The notes below the pieces were generated by a model. It worked only from the letters and a program-made list of their open reading frames with translations. It did no database searches and had not been told where the DNA came from. Shown piece by piece: positions 1 through 5,545 of a stretch of DNA of 10,949 nucleotides; the stretch's first letter is position 1, and each line of letters starts with the position of its first letter. A program made the translations under genes and the position numbers. The DNA is taken from NCBI GenBank assembly GCA_029879555.1, contig JAOUQB010000048.1, positions 1 to 10,949 of the forward strand. The letters run 5' to 3'. This DNA comes from Nitrospirota bacterium. Lineage in GTDB: Bacteria; Nitrospirota; Nitrospiria; Nitrospirales; UBA8639.

Positions 1-196
1 AGGCTTCGAGAGTGTACACTTGCTTTGAAAATCCTGTTGTGCCTGTCCCAAGCAGGGACTCTTCACATTCTGCCTTGTCGCGCGAAAAGGTCGCCTGACT
101 GACACCGGCTTTGTACCATTGCACCGATGTGGTTGAGCACCCGAAGGATAGGAGTAGAGCCCATGACAACAAGGCCCATGTATGTGTATTGACCAT
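1..196 (-). CDS. Small lipoprotein, 5' part only (runs off window start)
   Basis: The reading frame is open from an ATG at 196 down to base 1, giving 65 residues of the N-terminus. It starts with a short basic-free leader and a hydrophobic stretch (WALLSWALLLSFGC), and Cys20 is a likely lipidation site. The residue at -2 (Phe) makes the lipobox imperfect. After the Cys comes STTSVQWYKAGVSQATFSRD followed by KAECEE. This resembles a widespread group of short bacterial lipoproteins with a W-K-x-G-x-S then D-x-x-x-C pattern after the lipid anchor, whose function is not known to me. No clear ribosome binding site precedes the ATG, but a good promoter lies 43 bases upstream. It sits downstream of the HEAT lipoprotein gene on the same strand but seems to have its own promoter. 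The lipoprotein call rests on the leader; the family resemblance is from memory. Confidence 0.65.
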   Translation of the reverse strand, partial: MVNTHTWALLSWALLLSFGCSTTSVQWYKAGVSQATFSRDKAECEESLLGTGTTGFSKQVYTLEA

Positions 197-238
197 GATG
201 GCGCTATTAATAGTTAATGGTTGTGACAAAAACACGCA

Positions 239-267
239 ATTGTAATGACTTTATTTCTGATATTCAA
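239..267 (-). promoter_or_regulatory. Sigma70-type promoter for the small lipoprotein gene
   Basis: On the minus strand TTGAAT (267-262) and TACAAT (244-239) are separated by exactly 17 bases. They match the consensus at 4/6 and 5/6 positions. The predicted start of transcription, near 232, leaves a leader of about 35 bases before the ATG at 196. The site lies in the gap after the HEAT gene stop, so the small lipoprotein need not depend on tatA transcription. Confidence 0.5.
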
Positions 268-314
268 TCACGAGAATGGGCGGAATGTGTGAAAGCCATA
301 GATTGAAAATGGCA

Positions 315-1094
315 TTAGGCCTCGTCGCCAATTTGAGTGAGACTCCAGGTAGCCCAAAAATGAACATTGGGAGTTGGGTCAGTTTCACGGGCTTGTCGAA
401 GCGCGGGTCTATCGGCCAGACCTCCTACTTTACCCAAACGAAAGGCTGCTTCTGATCGAACTCCCACATTCGAATCCTGAAGAAGGTGTCTGCGCAACAC
501 CGCTAGACCGCGGGGGTCTCCAAGTTCCCCGAGGCCGACAATGGCGTGTTGCCGAATGAGAGAATCCTGACTTTTGAGCGCTTGAATAAATAAAGGATAA
601 GCAAATGGAAATTCAAATTGGGCGAGAGTTTGGATGATTGTGAGTTGGGTGGCATGTGTGGAGATCGTGTAGGCTTCTTCTAGCACTTGCAAGAGTCCTT
701 CTGAAATCTCGGATTGGCTTAAGGCGAGAACAACGGCCCCTCGAACGGACTCTGAAGGGTCGGCCACATGATGAACGAGGCTGACTAACGCCTCGCGAGG
801 AAGCGAGTTGGCGAGGTTGCCCATGGCCCAGGCGCTCCATTGTCGCACTTCGTCGTCTGGATCGGATAAGGCGGCTACCAAAGCCGAAATGCCTTGAGGG
901 TCGCTGATTTTTCCTAGAGACAGTGCAGCCGTTCGGCGGGTATCAGGCTGAGGATCCTGTAATAACGCGATGAGGCGTTCGGTAACTTGGGCAGAAGATT
1001 CTGGGGGTGTTTCAATGACACACCCTATGCATGTAAACAGGTAGCATGCGGTAATGAGGGTAAGAGGGCTTGGGAGGAAAGGAAAGATTCGCAA
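315..1094 (-). CDS. HEAT-repeat (PBS-lyase-type) lipoprotein
   Basis: A 259-residue protein starts at a TTG (1094). Residues 1-25 form a signal peptide with one Arg, a hydrophobic core and a terminal I-G-C, so Cys25 may be lipidated (the residue at -3 is Cys, not the usual Leu). The remainder is made of about six HEAT-like helical repeats of roughly 30 residues, at about 38-66, 69-98, 101-130, 168-193, 199-226 and 230-256. Each has the recurring D-P-x-x-x-V-R-x-x-A-x-x-x-L-G-x-x-G pattern (e.g. DPDDEVRQWSAWAMGNL). Such repeats act as protein-binding scaffolds; no enzyme motif is present. The gene starts 7 bases after the tatA stop and is surely cotranscribed with it. No good ribosome binding site is visible, so translation may be coupled to tatA. 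The frame stays open upstream into tatA, so the exact start is uncertain. It probably acts at the inner or outer membrane facing the periplasm. Confidence 0.8.
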   Translation of the reverse strand: MRIFPFLPSPLTLITACYLFTCIGCVIETPPESSAQVTERLIALLQDPQPDTRRTAALSLGKISDPQGISALVAALSDPDDEVRQWSAWAMGNLANSLPREALVSLVHHVADPSESVRGAVVLALSQSEISEGLLQVLEEAYTISTHATQLTIIQTLAQFEFPFAYPLFIQALKSQDSLIRQHAIVGLGELGDPRGLAVLRRHLLQDSNVGVRSEAAFRLGKVGGLADRPALRQARETDPTPNVHFWATWSLTQIGDEA

Positions 1095-1101
1095 GAAACA
1101 G

Positions 1102-1902
1102 CTATACGGACCCAGAGGGTTCTTTAGGAGTCAAGGGTTGCTTGGCCATTTCAATAGATTCTTTCATTTCGAGTTCAGCAGATTCTAATTCGGCTTGGAT
1201 CGTCCGCATTTGGGGATCGATGGAATTTTGAATATCGGCTGCGGCATCTCGAAATGTGCGCACAGCGCTCCCCAGACCTTCACCGAATGACTGCATATCT
1301 TGAGGCACGGTGGTGGCCGCTTGGGCTTTACGAGCCGCCTGCTGAGCCTGAACGCGCGCGACGGCCTGTTTGTTCACAATGGCGGAAGGGCGTTTGGCTA
1401 AGGGCTTGGTTTGAGCTCCTGGCGGAAGAGGAGGATATTGCGCGGAGGCTGTTGGCGCTGGTTGTGCAAGTCGATCTTCCATGGAAATTGGTCCAGGAAT
1501 GTTCATGCTAGATTGATTAGGCGCAGAAGCGGAAACCTGGGATGCTTTTAGGGGTTGTTGAGCTGGTTTGGGGCCAGCCCCTTGATAAAGCAAAGCCGCT
1601 GCGGTTCCGGGAGTCTGCTCCGGTCCTGGTTGAAAGGGTTGATTGGCAGCTTGCGCGACCGGTGGCACATCCGAAGGCTGGGTGGTAGGTGTTATAGTGG
1701 CCCCAATGGGTTCCCCGGTTGGAGGGATGGCTTGGGGATCATTGGGATCCAAGGCCGAAGGGAGGTCGGCGACCTCTTTCTTGAACCCTTTTAAGGCCTT
1801 CCCGACGCCTTCACCAATTTGGGGTAGACGGCCAGCTCCAAAAATAATCAGGATAATCACTAAAATGATCATCAATTCTGAAAAGCCCATGGTGCCAAAC
1901 AT
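1102..1902 (-). CDS. tatA: Twin-arginine translocase subunit TatA, long form with second amphipathic-helix copy
   Basis: TatA forms the pore-like part of the Tat system, which moves folded proteins across the inner membrane. The 266-residue product begins with a short membrane helix (about 6-21) followed by the diagnostic FGAGRLPQIGEG hinge and an amphipathic helix to about residue 47. FG and LPxIG are typical of TatA/TatE; TatB normally has a Pro after the hinge Gly. Usual TatA proteins are only about 60-100 residues. Here a Pro/Ala/Gln-rich linker (about 54-200) leads to residues 206-230, which align without gaps to residues 29-53 with 10 of 25 identical (G-E-G-x-G, A, F, A-D, D-P). A charged, probably helical segment follows (about 231-255). 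The ATG at 1902 is preceded by AAAGGGG about 8 bases upstream and by a promoter. No tatC or tatB gene is present. The HEAT lipoprotein gene follows directly. Confidence 0.9.
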   Translation of the reverse strand: MFGTMGFSELMIILVIILIIFGAGRLPQIGEGVGKALKGFKKEVADLPSALDPNDPQAIPPTGEPIGATITPTTQPSDVPPVAQAANQPFQPGPEQTPGTAAALLYQGAGPKPAQQPLKASQVSASAPNQSSMNIPGPISMEDRLAQPAPTASAQYPPLPPGAQTKPLAKRPSAIVNKQAVARVQAQQAARKAQAATTVPQDMQSFGEGLGSAVRTFRDAAADIQNSIDPQMRTIQAELESAELEMKESIEMAKQPLTPKEPSGSV

Positions 1903-1958
1903 GACCCTACCCCTTTGTTAATCAAAAAACCTATGACTAAAAGCAAGCATCTGAAATA

Positions 1959-1988
1959 ACTCTATCTTTCACGATTGACGGGTGTCAA
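1959..1988 (-). promoter_or_regulatory. Promoter of the tatA transcript, with -35 inside a palindrome
   Basis: The minus strand carries a perfect TTGACA (1988-1983) and TAGAGT (1964-1959, 4/6) separated by 18 bases. This would start transcription near 1951, about 49 bases before the tatA ATG. The -35 box lies in an inverted repeat, TTGAC-GGGT-GTCAA (1975-1988). The other arm therefore offers a TTGACG hexamer on the plus strand, facing the divergent gene, although I see no good plus-strand -10 for it. Confidence 0.5.
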
Positions 1989-2082
1989 CCCAAATGCGGT
2001 AGGCTTAGTCCCCTGTATTAACAAGGGATTCCATCTGCAATTGAGTCCCACCATCTTTTGTGAGAAAGTGGAGACTTGTCTC

Positions 2083-2547
2083 ATGTCTCTCCTGTCCCCT
2101 CCACATATTCCACTGTTTCGGATTACCCTATTTTATGGGCCTGAGGTACTTGAAGGTGCTTCAGAAACCATACACTGTGTCTTTAATGTCAAAAAACGAT
2201 CATGGAAAGGCGGGGTGCAAATCGATATTGTTGTAGGAAGGAATCAGATACAACAATTAGAAAATCAGCTTAAATTCCGGCCATGGATAGATGAAGTGCT
2301 TCGAATCGTCCCAAGCGATGAACGAGAAGATTATGTAAAACAGGGGAACGACTTATTGGTCCAATTCCTGTGTTTCCACAAACTGGGAATCTATATTCAG
2401 CAGGGAATCAAACAGGAAAGTACCGAGGTGTCTGCGGGGCAGTTCATCTCGGAAATGGATGAGGTTATCCGCCGTGAGGCTCAGAACATTAAGCAACAAA
2501 TTATGGTCGAATTGGATATTGAGGAGTTCGAGAGAGGGCGCGACTGA
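2083..2547 (+). CDS. Unrecognised cytosolic protein, 154 aa
   Basis: I do not recognise this family. The frame opens earlier at a TTG (1975), but the ATG at 2083 is chosen because GGAG (2070-2073) sits 9 bases before it and the preceding 36 codons look unlike a protein start. The 154-residue product has no signal peptide or membrane helix. The N-terminal half is beta-like (FRITLFYGPE, IHCVFNVKKRSWKGGVQIDIVVG). The C-terminal half is acidic, Gln-rich and probably helical (WIDEVL, REDYVKQGNDLLVQF, then ISEMDEVIRREAQNIKQQIM and an acidic end). No catalytic motif is visible. It is transcribed divergently from tatA and followed by a separately promoted exported-protein gene. Base composition and codon use look like the neighbours, so it is probably a real lineage-specific gene. 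Confidence 0.65.
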   Translation: MSLLSPPHIPLFRITLFYGPEVLEGASETIHCVFNVKKRSWKGGVQIDIVVGRNQIQQLENQLKFRPWIDEVLRIVPSDEREDYVKQGNDLLVQFLCFHKLGIYIQQGIKQESTEVSAGQFISEMDEVIRREAQNIKQQIMVELDIEEFERGRD

Positions 2548-2580
2548 CATTCGGCATAAGCCTTGCTATATATGTATAAT
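2544..2580 (+). promoter_or_regulatory. Candidate promoter for the exported-protein/C26 gene pair
   Basis: CTGACA (2544-2549, 5/6) is followed after 17 bases by TATATA (2567-2572, 4/6). A perfect TATAAT lies at 2575-2580, but the distance from the same -35 is then 25 bases. A second perfect TATAAT at 2619-2624 has no -35 partner. The AT-rich stretch 2565-2640 is clearly promoter-like; which -10 is used cannot be decided by eye. Confidence 0.35.
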
Positions 2581-2672
2581 AGATTGTGATGAGAAAGATG
2601 CTCCCAGAAGGAGTGTTGTATAATTAAAAGCTTAAAAAGTGTTTTAGGGACACAGGGAAAAGGAGGGTTTTG

Positions 2673-3080
2673 ATGAAGCAATCTCAACATTTTTGGAAGT
2701 CTTCACTCAAGCAAGGAACAAGCCTTCTTATGCTTACCGTATTCGCTTTAGTTGTGGGATTTGGGGCACCGGTCGTCAGCTTGGCGGCTGAAGAGGAAAG
2801 CAGCCAAAGCAATGAGGCCGCCTTGGGGTTTGGAAGTGGATTGTTAACCATAGTCTACTTGCCCCTTAAGACCGCCTATGCAGTTCTGGGTGGCGTTGTG
2901 GGTGTTTTTACTTATGGCCTGACTGGTGGTAATCTTGAAACCGCAAAAGGTGTGTGGGAGCCGAGTGTGTATGGCACATATGTCATTACACCGGATCATC
3001 TGAAGGGAAATGAACCTGTTCGGTTTTATGGGCCATCCCCGTACGAAGAAGAAACCTATTTGACGGAAAGAGTGAATTAA
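2673..3080 (+). CDS. Small exported protein with Gly-rich hydrophobic segment
   Basis: The 135-residue product has a classical signal peptide. Basic residues in 1-14 are followed by a hydrophobic core (about 17-32) and a likely cleavage site after S-L-A (residues 36-38), just before an acidic stretch. A second hydrophobic, Gly-rich stretch (about residues 50-80, including YLPLKTAYAVLGGVVGVFTY) may insert in a membrane. The C-terminus has VWEPSVYGTYVITPDHLKG and ends in RFYGPSPYEEE. From memory, similar small exported proteins with a TYVITPDHL-like ending occur in Nitrospira and deltaproteobacteria; their function is unknown to me. The start is ATG 2673, not the adjacent TTG, because AGGAGGG (2661-2667) is ideally placed 5 bases before it. 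The C26 hydrolase gene begins 10 bases after its stop, so the two are probably cotranscribed. Confidence 0.75.
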   Translation: MKQSQHFWKSSLKQGTSLLMLTVFALVVGFGAPVVSLAAEEESSQSNEAALGFGSGLLTIVYLPLKTAYAVLGGVVGVFTYGLTGGNLETAKGVWEPSVYGTYVITPDHLKGNEPVRFYGPSPYEEETYLTERVN

Positions 3081-3090
3081 ATTCCTGGGT

Positions 3091-3849
3091 ATGTCCTCAA
3101 AAATCGGTAAACCCGTTATTGGGGTGACCCCGGATTTCAATGCGGGTCAACGGAAAGATATGGGAGGCAAAGAGCCTACCTATTTTTTGCGAGCTCGATA
3201 TCTGCAAGCCATTCAAGAGGCTGGGGGCATACCCCTGGTGCTTCCCCTGATTTCAAGTCGAACCCAACAAGCGTACCTGTTACAGCGAGTGGATGGGTTA
3301 CTGGTCACAGGAAGTGGGTCAGACTTAGCGCCTCACCACTATGGGGAGTCCCAAGAATATTCCTTTCAGCACATGAGTGAAGAGCGGGCTCGCTTAGAAC
3401 TCGGTCTGTCAAAATTAGCCTTTGAGCATCAGGTCCCCACATTAGGAATCTGTGGAGGGATGCAATCCATGAATGTGGCCTTAGGTGGGACCTTGATTCA
3501 AGATATCCCCGCGCAACTGGCCACAAAAATTCAGCATCAGCAGAAAAAATCAGCAGAGCACACGGCGCATCTTATCCAGATTGAACCGAAGACTCTGCTG
3601 CGACGAATTATGAAGAAGGCAAGTATCCCTGTGAATAGTTCCCATCATCAATCGGTCAAGGCCGTCCCGGGTTCATTTCAAATTAGTGCGGTTGCCCCAG
3701 ATGGGGTTATTGAAGCAATTGAGGCCGAAAGCCATTCATTTTGGTTGGGGGTTCAATGGCACCCGGAGTTTCTCTACCGCAAAGATGTGTTGCAGAATCG
3801 CCTATTTTCAGCGTTCATCAAAGCTGCCCGCCAGTATGCCAGTCGCTAA
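3091..3849 (+). CDS. Gamma-glutamyl-gamma-aminobutyrate hydrolase-like protein (peptidase C26, class I glutamine amidotransferase fold)
   Basis: The family hydrolyses gamma-glutamyl amide bonds; PuuD, for example, releases GABA from gamma-glutamyl-GABA in putrescine breakdown. The 252-residue protein starts with the characteristic KPVIGVTPD strand. It has the DGLLVTGSGSDLAPHHYGE loop (about 68-86), the nucleophile elbow GICGGMQ with Cys121, the HHQSVK motif (185-190) and the WHPEF motif with catalytic His224 and Glu226. All three triad residues are present and the length is normal for the family. Compared with PuuD the usual GGxDxxP loop reads GSGSDLAP, so the substrate may differ. It has no signal peptide and should be cytosolic. 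The ribosome binding site before the ATG is weak, so translation may depend on the upstream exported-protein gene 10 bases away. No other putrescine genes are present, so the true substrate is open. Confidence 0.88.
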   Translation: MSSKIGKPVIGVTPDFNAGQRKDMGGKEPTYFLRARYLQAIQEAGGIPLVLPLISSRTQQAYLLQRVDGLLVTGSGSDLAPHHYGESQEYSFQHMSEERARLELGLSKLAFEHQVPTLGICGGMQSMNVALGGTLIQDIPAQLATKIQHQQKKSAEHTAHLIQIEPKTLLRRIMKKASIPVNSSHHQSVKAVPGSFQISAVAPDGVIEAIEAESHSFWLGVQWHPEFLYRKDVLQNRLFSAFIKAARQYASR

Positions 3850-3915
3850 GGTCCCGAGAGGGTTCATTCCTTCCTAGGAACTCATTCGCAAGAAAAATTA
3901 CGAGAAAAAATACAG

Positions 3916-4338
3916 TTAGGGTGTAGGAGTGTCTTGCAGGCTCGGGTCATCGGCTTTTGCCGAAGATGGCGCGGCAGAGGATGCTGAAGTCTCTGATTTC
4001 TCGGTTGCGGAGGTTTCAGGGCTGGGCTTTGGCGCTGGTTTTTCGGCAGCAACAGCGGGTTTCGGCGGGGGTTTGGGTTTCTCGGGTTTAATGCCGGCCT
4101 CCCAATGGGGTCCGGTATACATTTCCTCGGCCAATCCAGCTTCTTTCCATTTATTTTCAAAATCAGCCGCAGCGCGATTGGGAGTATCACCAATTCCCAC
4201 TCGACGATTCCAAGGATAAATACGCGGGGAAATCTGGCAGATGGAACCATCCTGTCGCATATACAAGGCAATGGGGTTCCCCCGATAGGGCCCCAGAATA
4301 ATATGCACGGTTCCGACTAATTCAGGGAGAGACTCCAT
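3916..4338 (-). CDS. Hypothetical protein with Pro/Ala/Lys-rich tail
   Basis: I do not recognise this 140-residue protein. Residues 1-82 look like a small folded domain (VHIILGPYRGNPIALYM, then ICQISPRIYPWNRRVGIGDT and FENKWKEAGLAEEMY). Residues 83-140 form a low-complexity tail rich in Pro, Lys, Ala, Ser and Thr (IKPEKPKPPPKPAVAAEKP and onward), which should be disordered. There is no signal peptide or membrane helix. The ATG at 4338 is chosen because an in-frame TGA lies just upstream. A GAAGG directly abuts the ATG, which is too close for an ideal ribosome binding site. The gene lies 148 bases after the PsiE-family gene on the same strand and converges on the C26 gene with 66 bases between their stops. 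A convincing frame with base composition like its neighbours suggests a real gene. Confidence 0.65.
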   Translation of the reverse strand: MESLPELVGTVHIILGPYRGNPIALYMRQDGSICQISPRIYPWNRRVGIGDTPNRAAADFENKWKEAGLAEEMYTGPHWEAGIKPEKPKPPPKPAVAAEKPAPKPSPETSATEKSETSASSAAPSSAKADDPSLQDTPTP

Positions 4339-4486
4339 CCTTCACATCCATCTATAGGCCGTAGGAAATGGGAGGTAATAGTGCCACAGCCCTTGGCGGA
4401 GTGCAAGGTAGCGGGAGCCAACGAACCAGGAAATCTGGTGACCAAAGAAGTGAGCAAGTGCGACGGTGGGGGAGAGGAAGAAAGTC

Positions 4487-5029
4487 CTATTTAGTCAGAA
4501 TGGGCTCGACGGGCTGTTCGGTTTTTTTCAAAAGAAATAAGGCGATCATGAGTACAAGGATGACAATGACATGTAACCCCATGTCCATCAAGTAATGCCG
4601 AAAGACGTCTTCGGGGACGTTTTCCTGGTGGGAAAATTCCGCTCCGGCCGTCAATATCCGCCGAACCGAAGCAATGATTCCGACATGTAAAAATGGTTCG
4701 AGACGAATCCGATCAGATTGGAGAAATCCTAAAACGGTGCGAAATAATTCTAAAAGAATAATGACAAATAACAGATCATTGAGCAGCGTAATTGTCGCGG
4801 GTAAAAAAGCCTTCTCAACGGATTGCAGATAGGCGAACCAGCTATATCCGAACACCAGCATGCCGACGAGAAGAAAACTCAGGCAGGCGGTGATATAGCC
4901 CCACCGATCCAGAAACTGCATCCACTTGACCCATTGCTTAATGGATTCTGGTGTCCAACCCAACATAGTTGAGATGTCTTCCTTACGCCGTTCCTTGGTG
5001 GGGAGTATTCGGGGTGGCTTCTTTGACAT
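4487..5029 (-). CDS. PsiE-family inner membrane protein
   Basis: The 180-residue product matches the phosphate-starvation-inducible PsiE family (Pfam PF06146), whose biochemical role is not known. A basic N-terminal region (about 1-40) precedes four hydrophobic segments at about 46-68, 80-104, 112-128 and 147-168. The family-typical stretches NDLLFVIILLELFRTVLGF and RLEPFLHVGIIASVRRIL are present. The C-terminus is short and polar. The start is uncertain. ATG 5029 has AGAGGAAA just before it but overlaps the upstream gene by 47 bases. ATG 4966 avoids the overlap and has AAGGA 13 bases upstream, giving 159 residues, closer to the E. coli protein of about 136. The frame is open still further to a TTG at 5053. 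Transcription from the Cys-repeat gene upstream and translational coupling are likely. No Pho box was recognised. Confidence 0.82.
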   Translation of the reverse strand: MSKKPPRILPTKERRKEDISTMLGWTPESIKQWVKWMQFLDRWGYITACLSFLLVGMLVFGYSWFAYLQSVEKAFLPATITLLNDLLFVIILLELFRTVLGFLQSDRIRLEPFLHVGIIASVRRILTAGAEFSHQENVPEDVFRHYLMDMGLHVIVILVLMIALFLLKKTEQPVEPILTK

Positions 5030-5384
5030 TTTCCTCTGTTCGCATTTGTCCAAATTTTAAGTCCTGCATACCACTTGTGCCAATTGAATGCCCACAACAC
5101 ATCACCTTCTGAAAACCCTCACCACCACCCATCACCATGAATCGCAGGCCGCACGATTCGGTAGAAACCCGTTTTTCGTCAATGGTCATTCCAATAACCA
5201 AGGCCCCCTTTTTTCTCCCTCGGCCTTGGTTCAGTGAGGGCACCACGTCTTCTTCAGTTAATTCATGTCCGCAACAGATAATTTTTTCAAATCCTTCTCC
5301 GCCGTGCATGACTTTGAGAACCAGACCACAGGAGTCAGGGAATCGTTTGTGTTCATCGATAATATCACCTTTTTTGAGTGCCAT
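4983..5384 (-). CDS. Tandem desulforedoxin-like Cys-repeat protein, 133 aa
   Basis: The protein contains two copies of one motif. Copy 1 (about residues 6-48) has SCGLVLKVMHGGEGFEKIIC and then CGHE. Copy 2 (about 65-102) has SCGLRFMVMGGGEGFQKVMC and then CGHS. The spacing is identical: Cys19, Cys37-Cys38, His40 and Cys78, Cys96-Cys97, His99. The pattern CG-x-x-x-x-V-x-x-GG-x-G...CCG resembles the iron-binding N-terminal domain of desulfoferrodoxin and desulforedoxin (C-x2-C...CC). The first Cys of the CxxC pair is replaced by Pro16 in copy 1 and Thr75 in copy 2, and each copy has a CCGH. A metal or redox role is inference. There is no signal peptide, so it is cytosolic. The start is ATG 5384, with GGGAGAGA about 8 bases upstream. 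The PsiE-family gene downstream overlaps its end. Confidence 0.7.
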   Translation of the reverse strand: MALKKGDIIDEHKRFPDSCGLVLKVMHGGEGFEKIICCGHELTEEDVVPSLNQGRGRKKGALVIGMTIDEKRVSTESCGLRFMVMGGGEGFQKVMCCGHSIGTSGMQDLKFGQMRTEENVKEATPNTPHQGTA

Positions 5385-5545
5385 CGGCTCTCTCCCTCAT
5401 GAAAATGAAACTGGTTAAATGATTTGCCAAAATAAGATGGTCATAGGTGTAGGGAAATCTTGCAAGCGTGACTGATGGATAGCTAAACAAATTGCTGAGC
5501 AGAATGTCCAGGAACGCCAATTGGGCATTCCATCAAGTGGAACCT
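5385..5545. other. Intergenic gap between nagZ and the Cys-repeat gene
   Basis: This 161-base gap separates two minus-strand genes. It holds a stem-loop near the nagZ end and presumably the promoter of the Cys-repeat gene. I could not find a well-spaced -35/-10 pair. No small gene is convincing here. Confidence 0.5.
5511..5531 (-). terminator. Stem-loop after nagZ (possible terminator or mRNA-end stabiliser)
   Basis: Read on the minus strand, GGAATGCC-CAATT-GGCGTTCC forms an 8-pair stem (one G-U pair) with a 5-base loop, starting 14 bases past the nagZ stop. No run of T follows, so it is not a canonical intrinsic terminator. It could still protect the 3' end of the queE-pepA-nagZ message. 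Confidence 0.35.

Noticed and set aside
1254..1921. Several plus-strand open frames opposite tatA
   Set aside because: They are mirror frames of the Pro/Ala/Gln-rich tatA linker, whose composition keeps stops rare on the opposite strand.
3871..3880. Perfect 10-base palindrome TTCCTAGGAA between convergent genes as a terminator
   Set aside because: It has no loop and no adjoining T run of the right spacing, so it is probably chance.
4339..4486. Small plus-strand frame in the gap before the hypothetical protein gene
   Set aside because: The frame runs into the PsiE-family gene in antisense and has no convincing start or protein pattern.
5137..5418. Plus-strand 93-codon frame opposite the Cys-repeat gene
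   Set aside because: The minus-strand frame has a duplicated, spaced Cys motif and a ribosome binding site; the plus-strand frame has neither.
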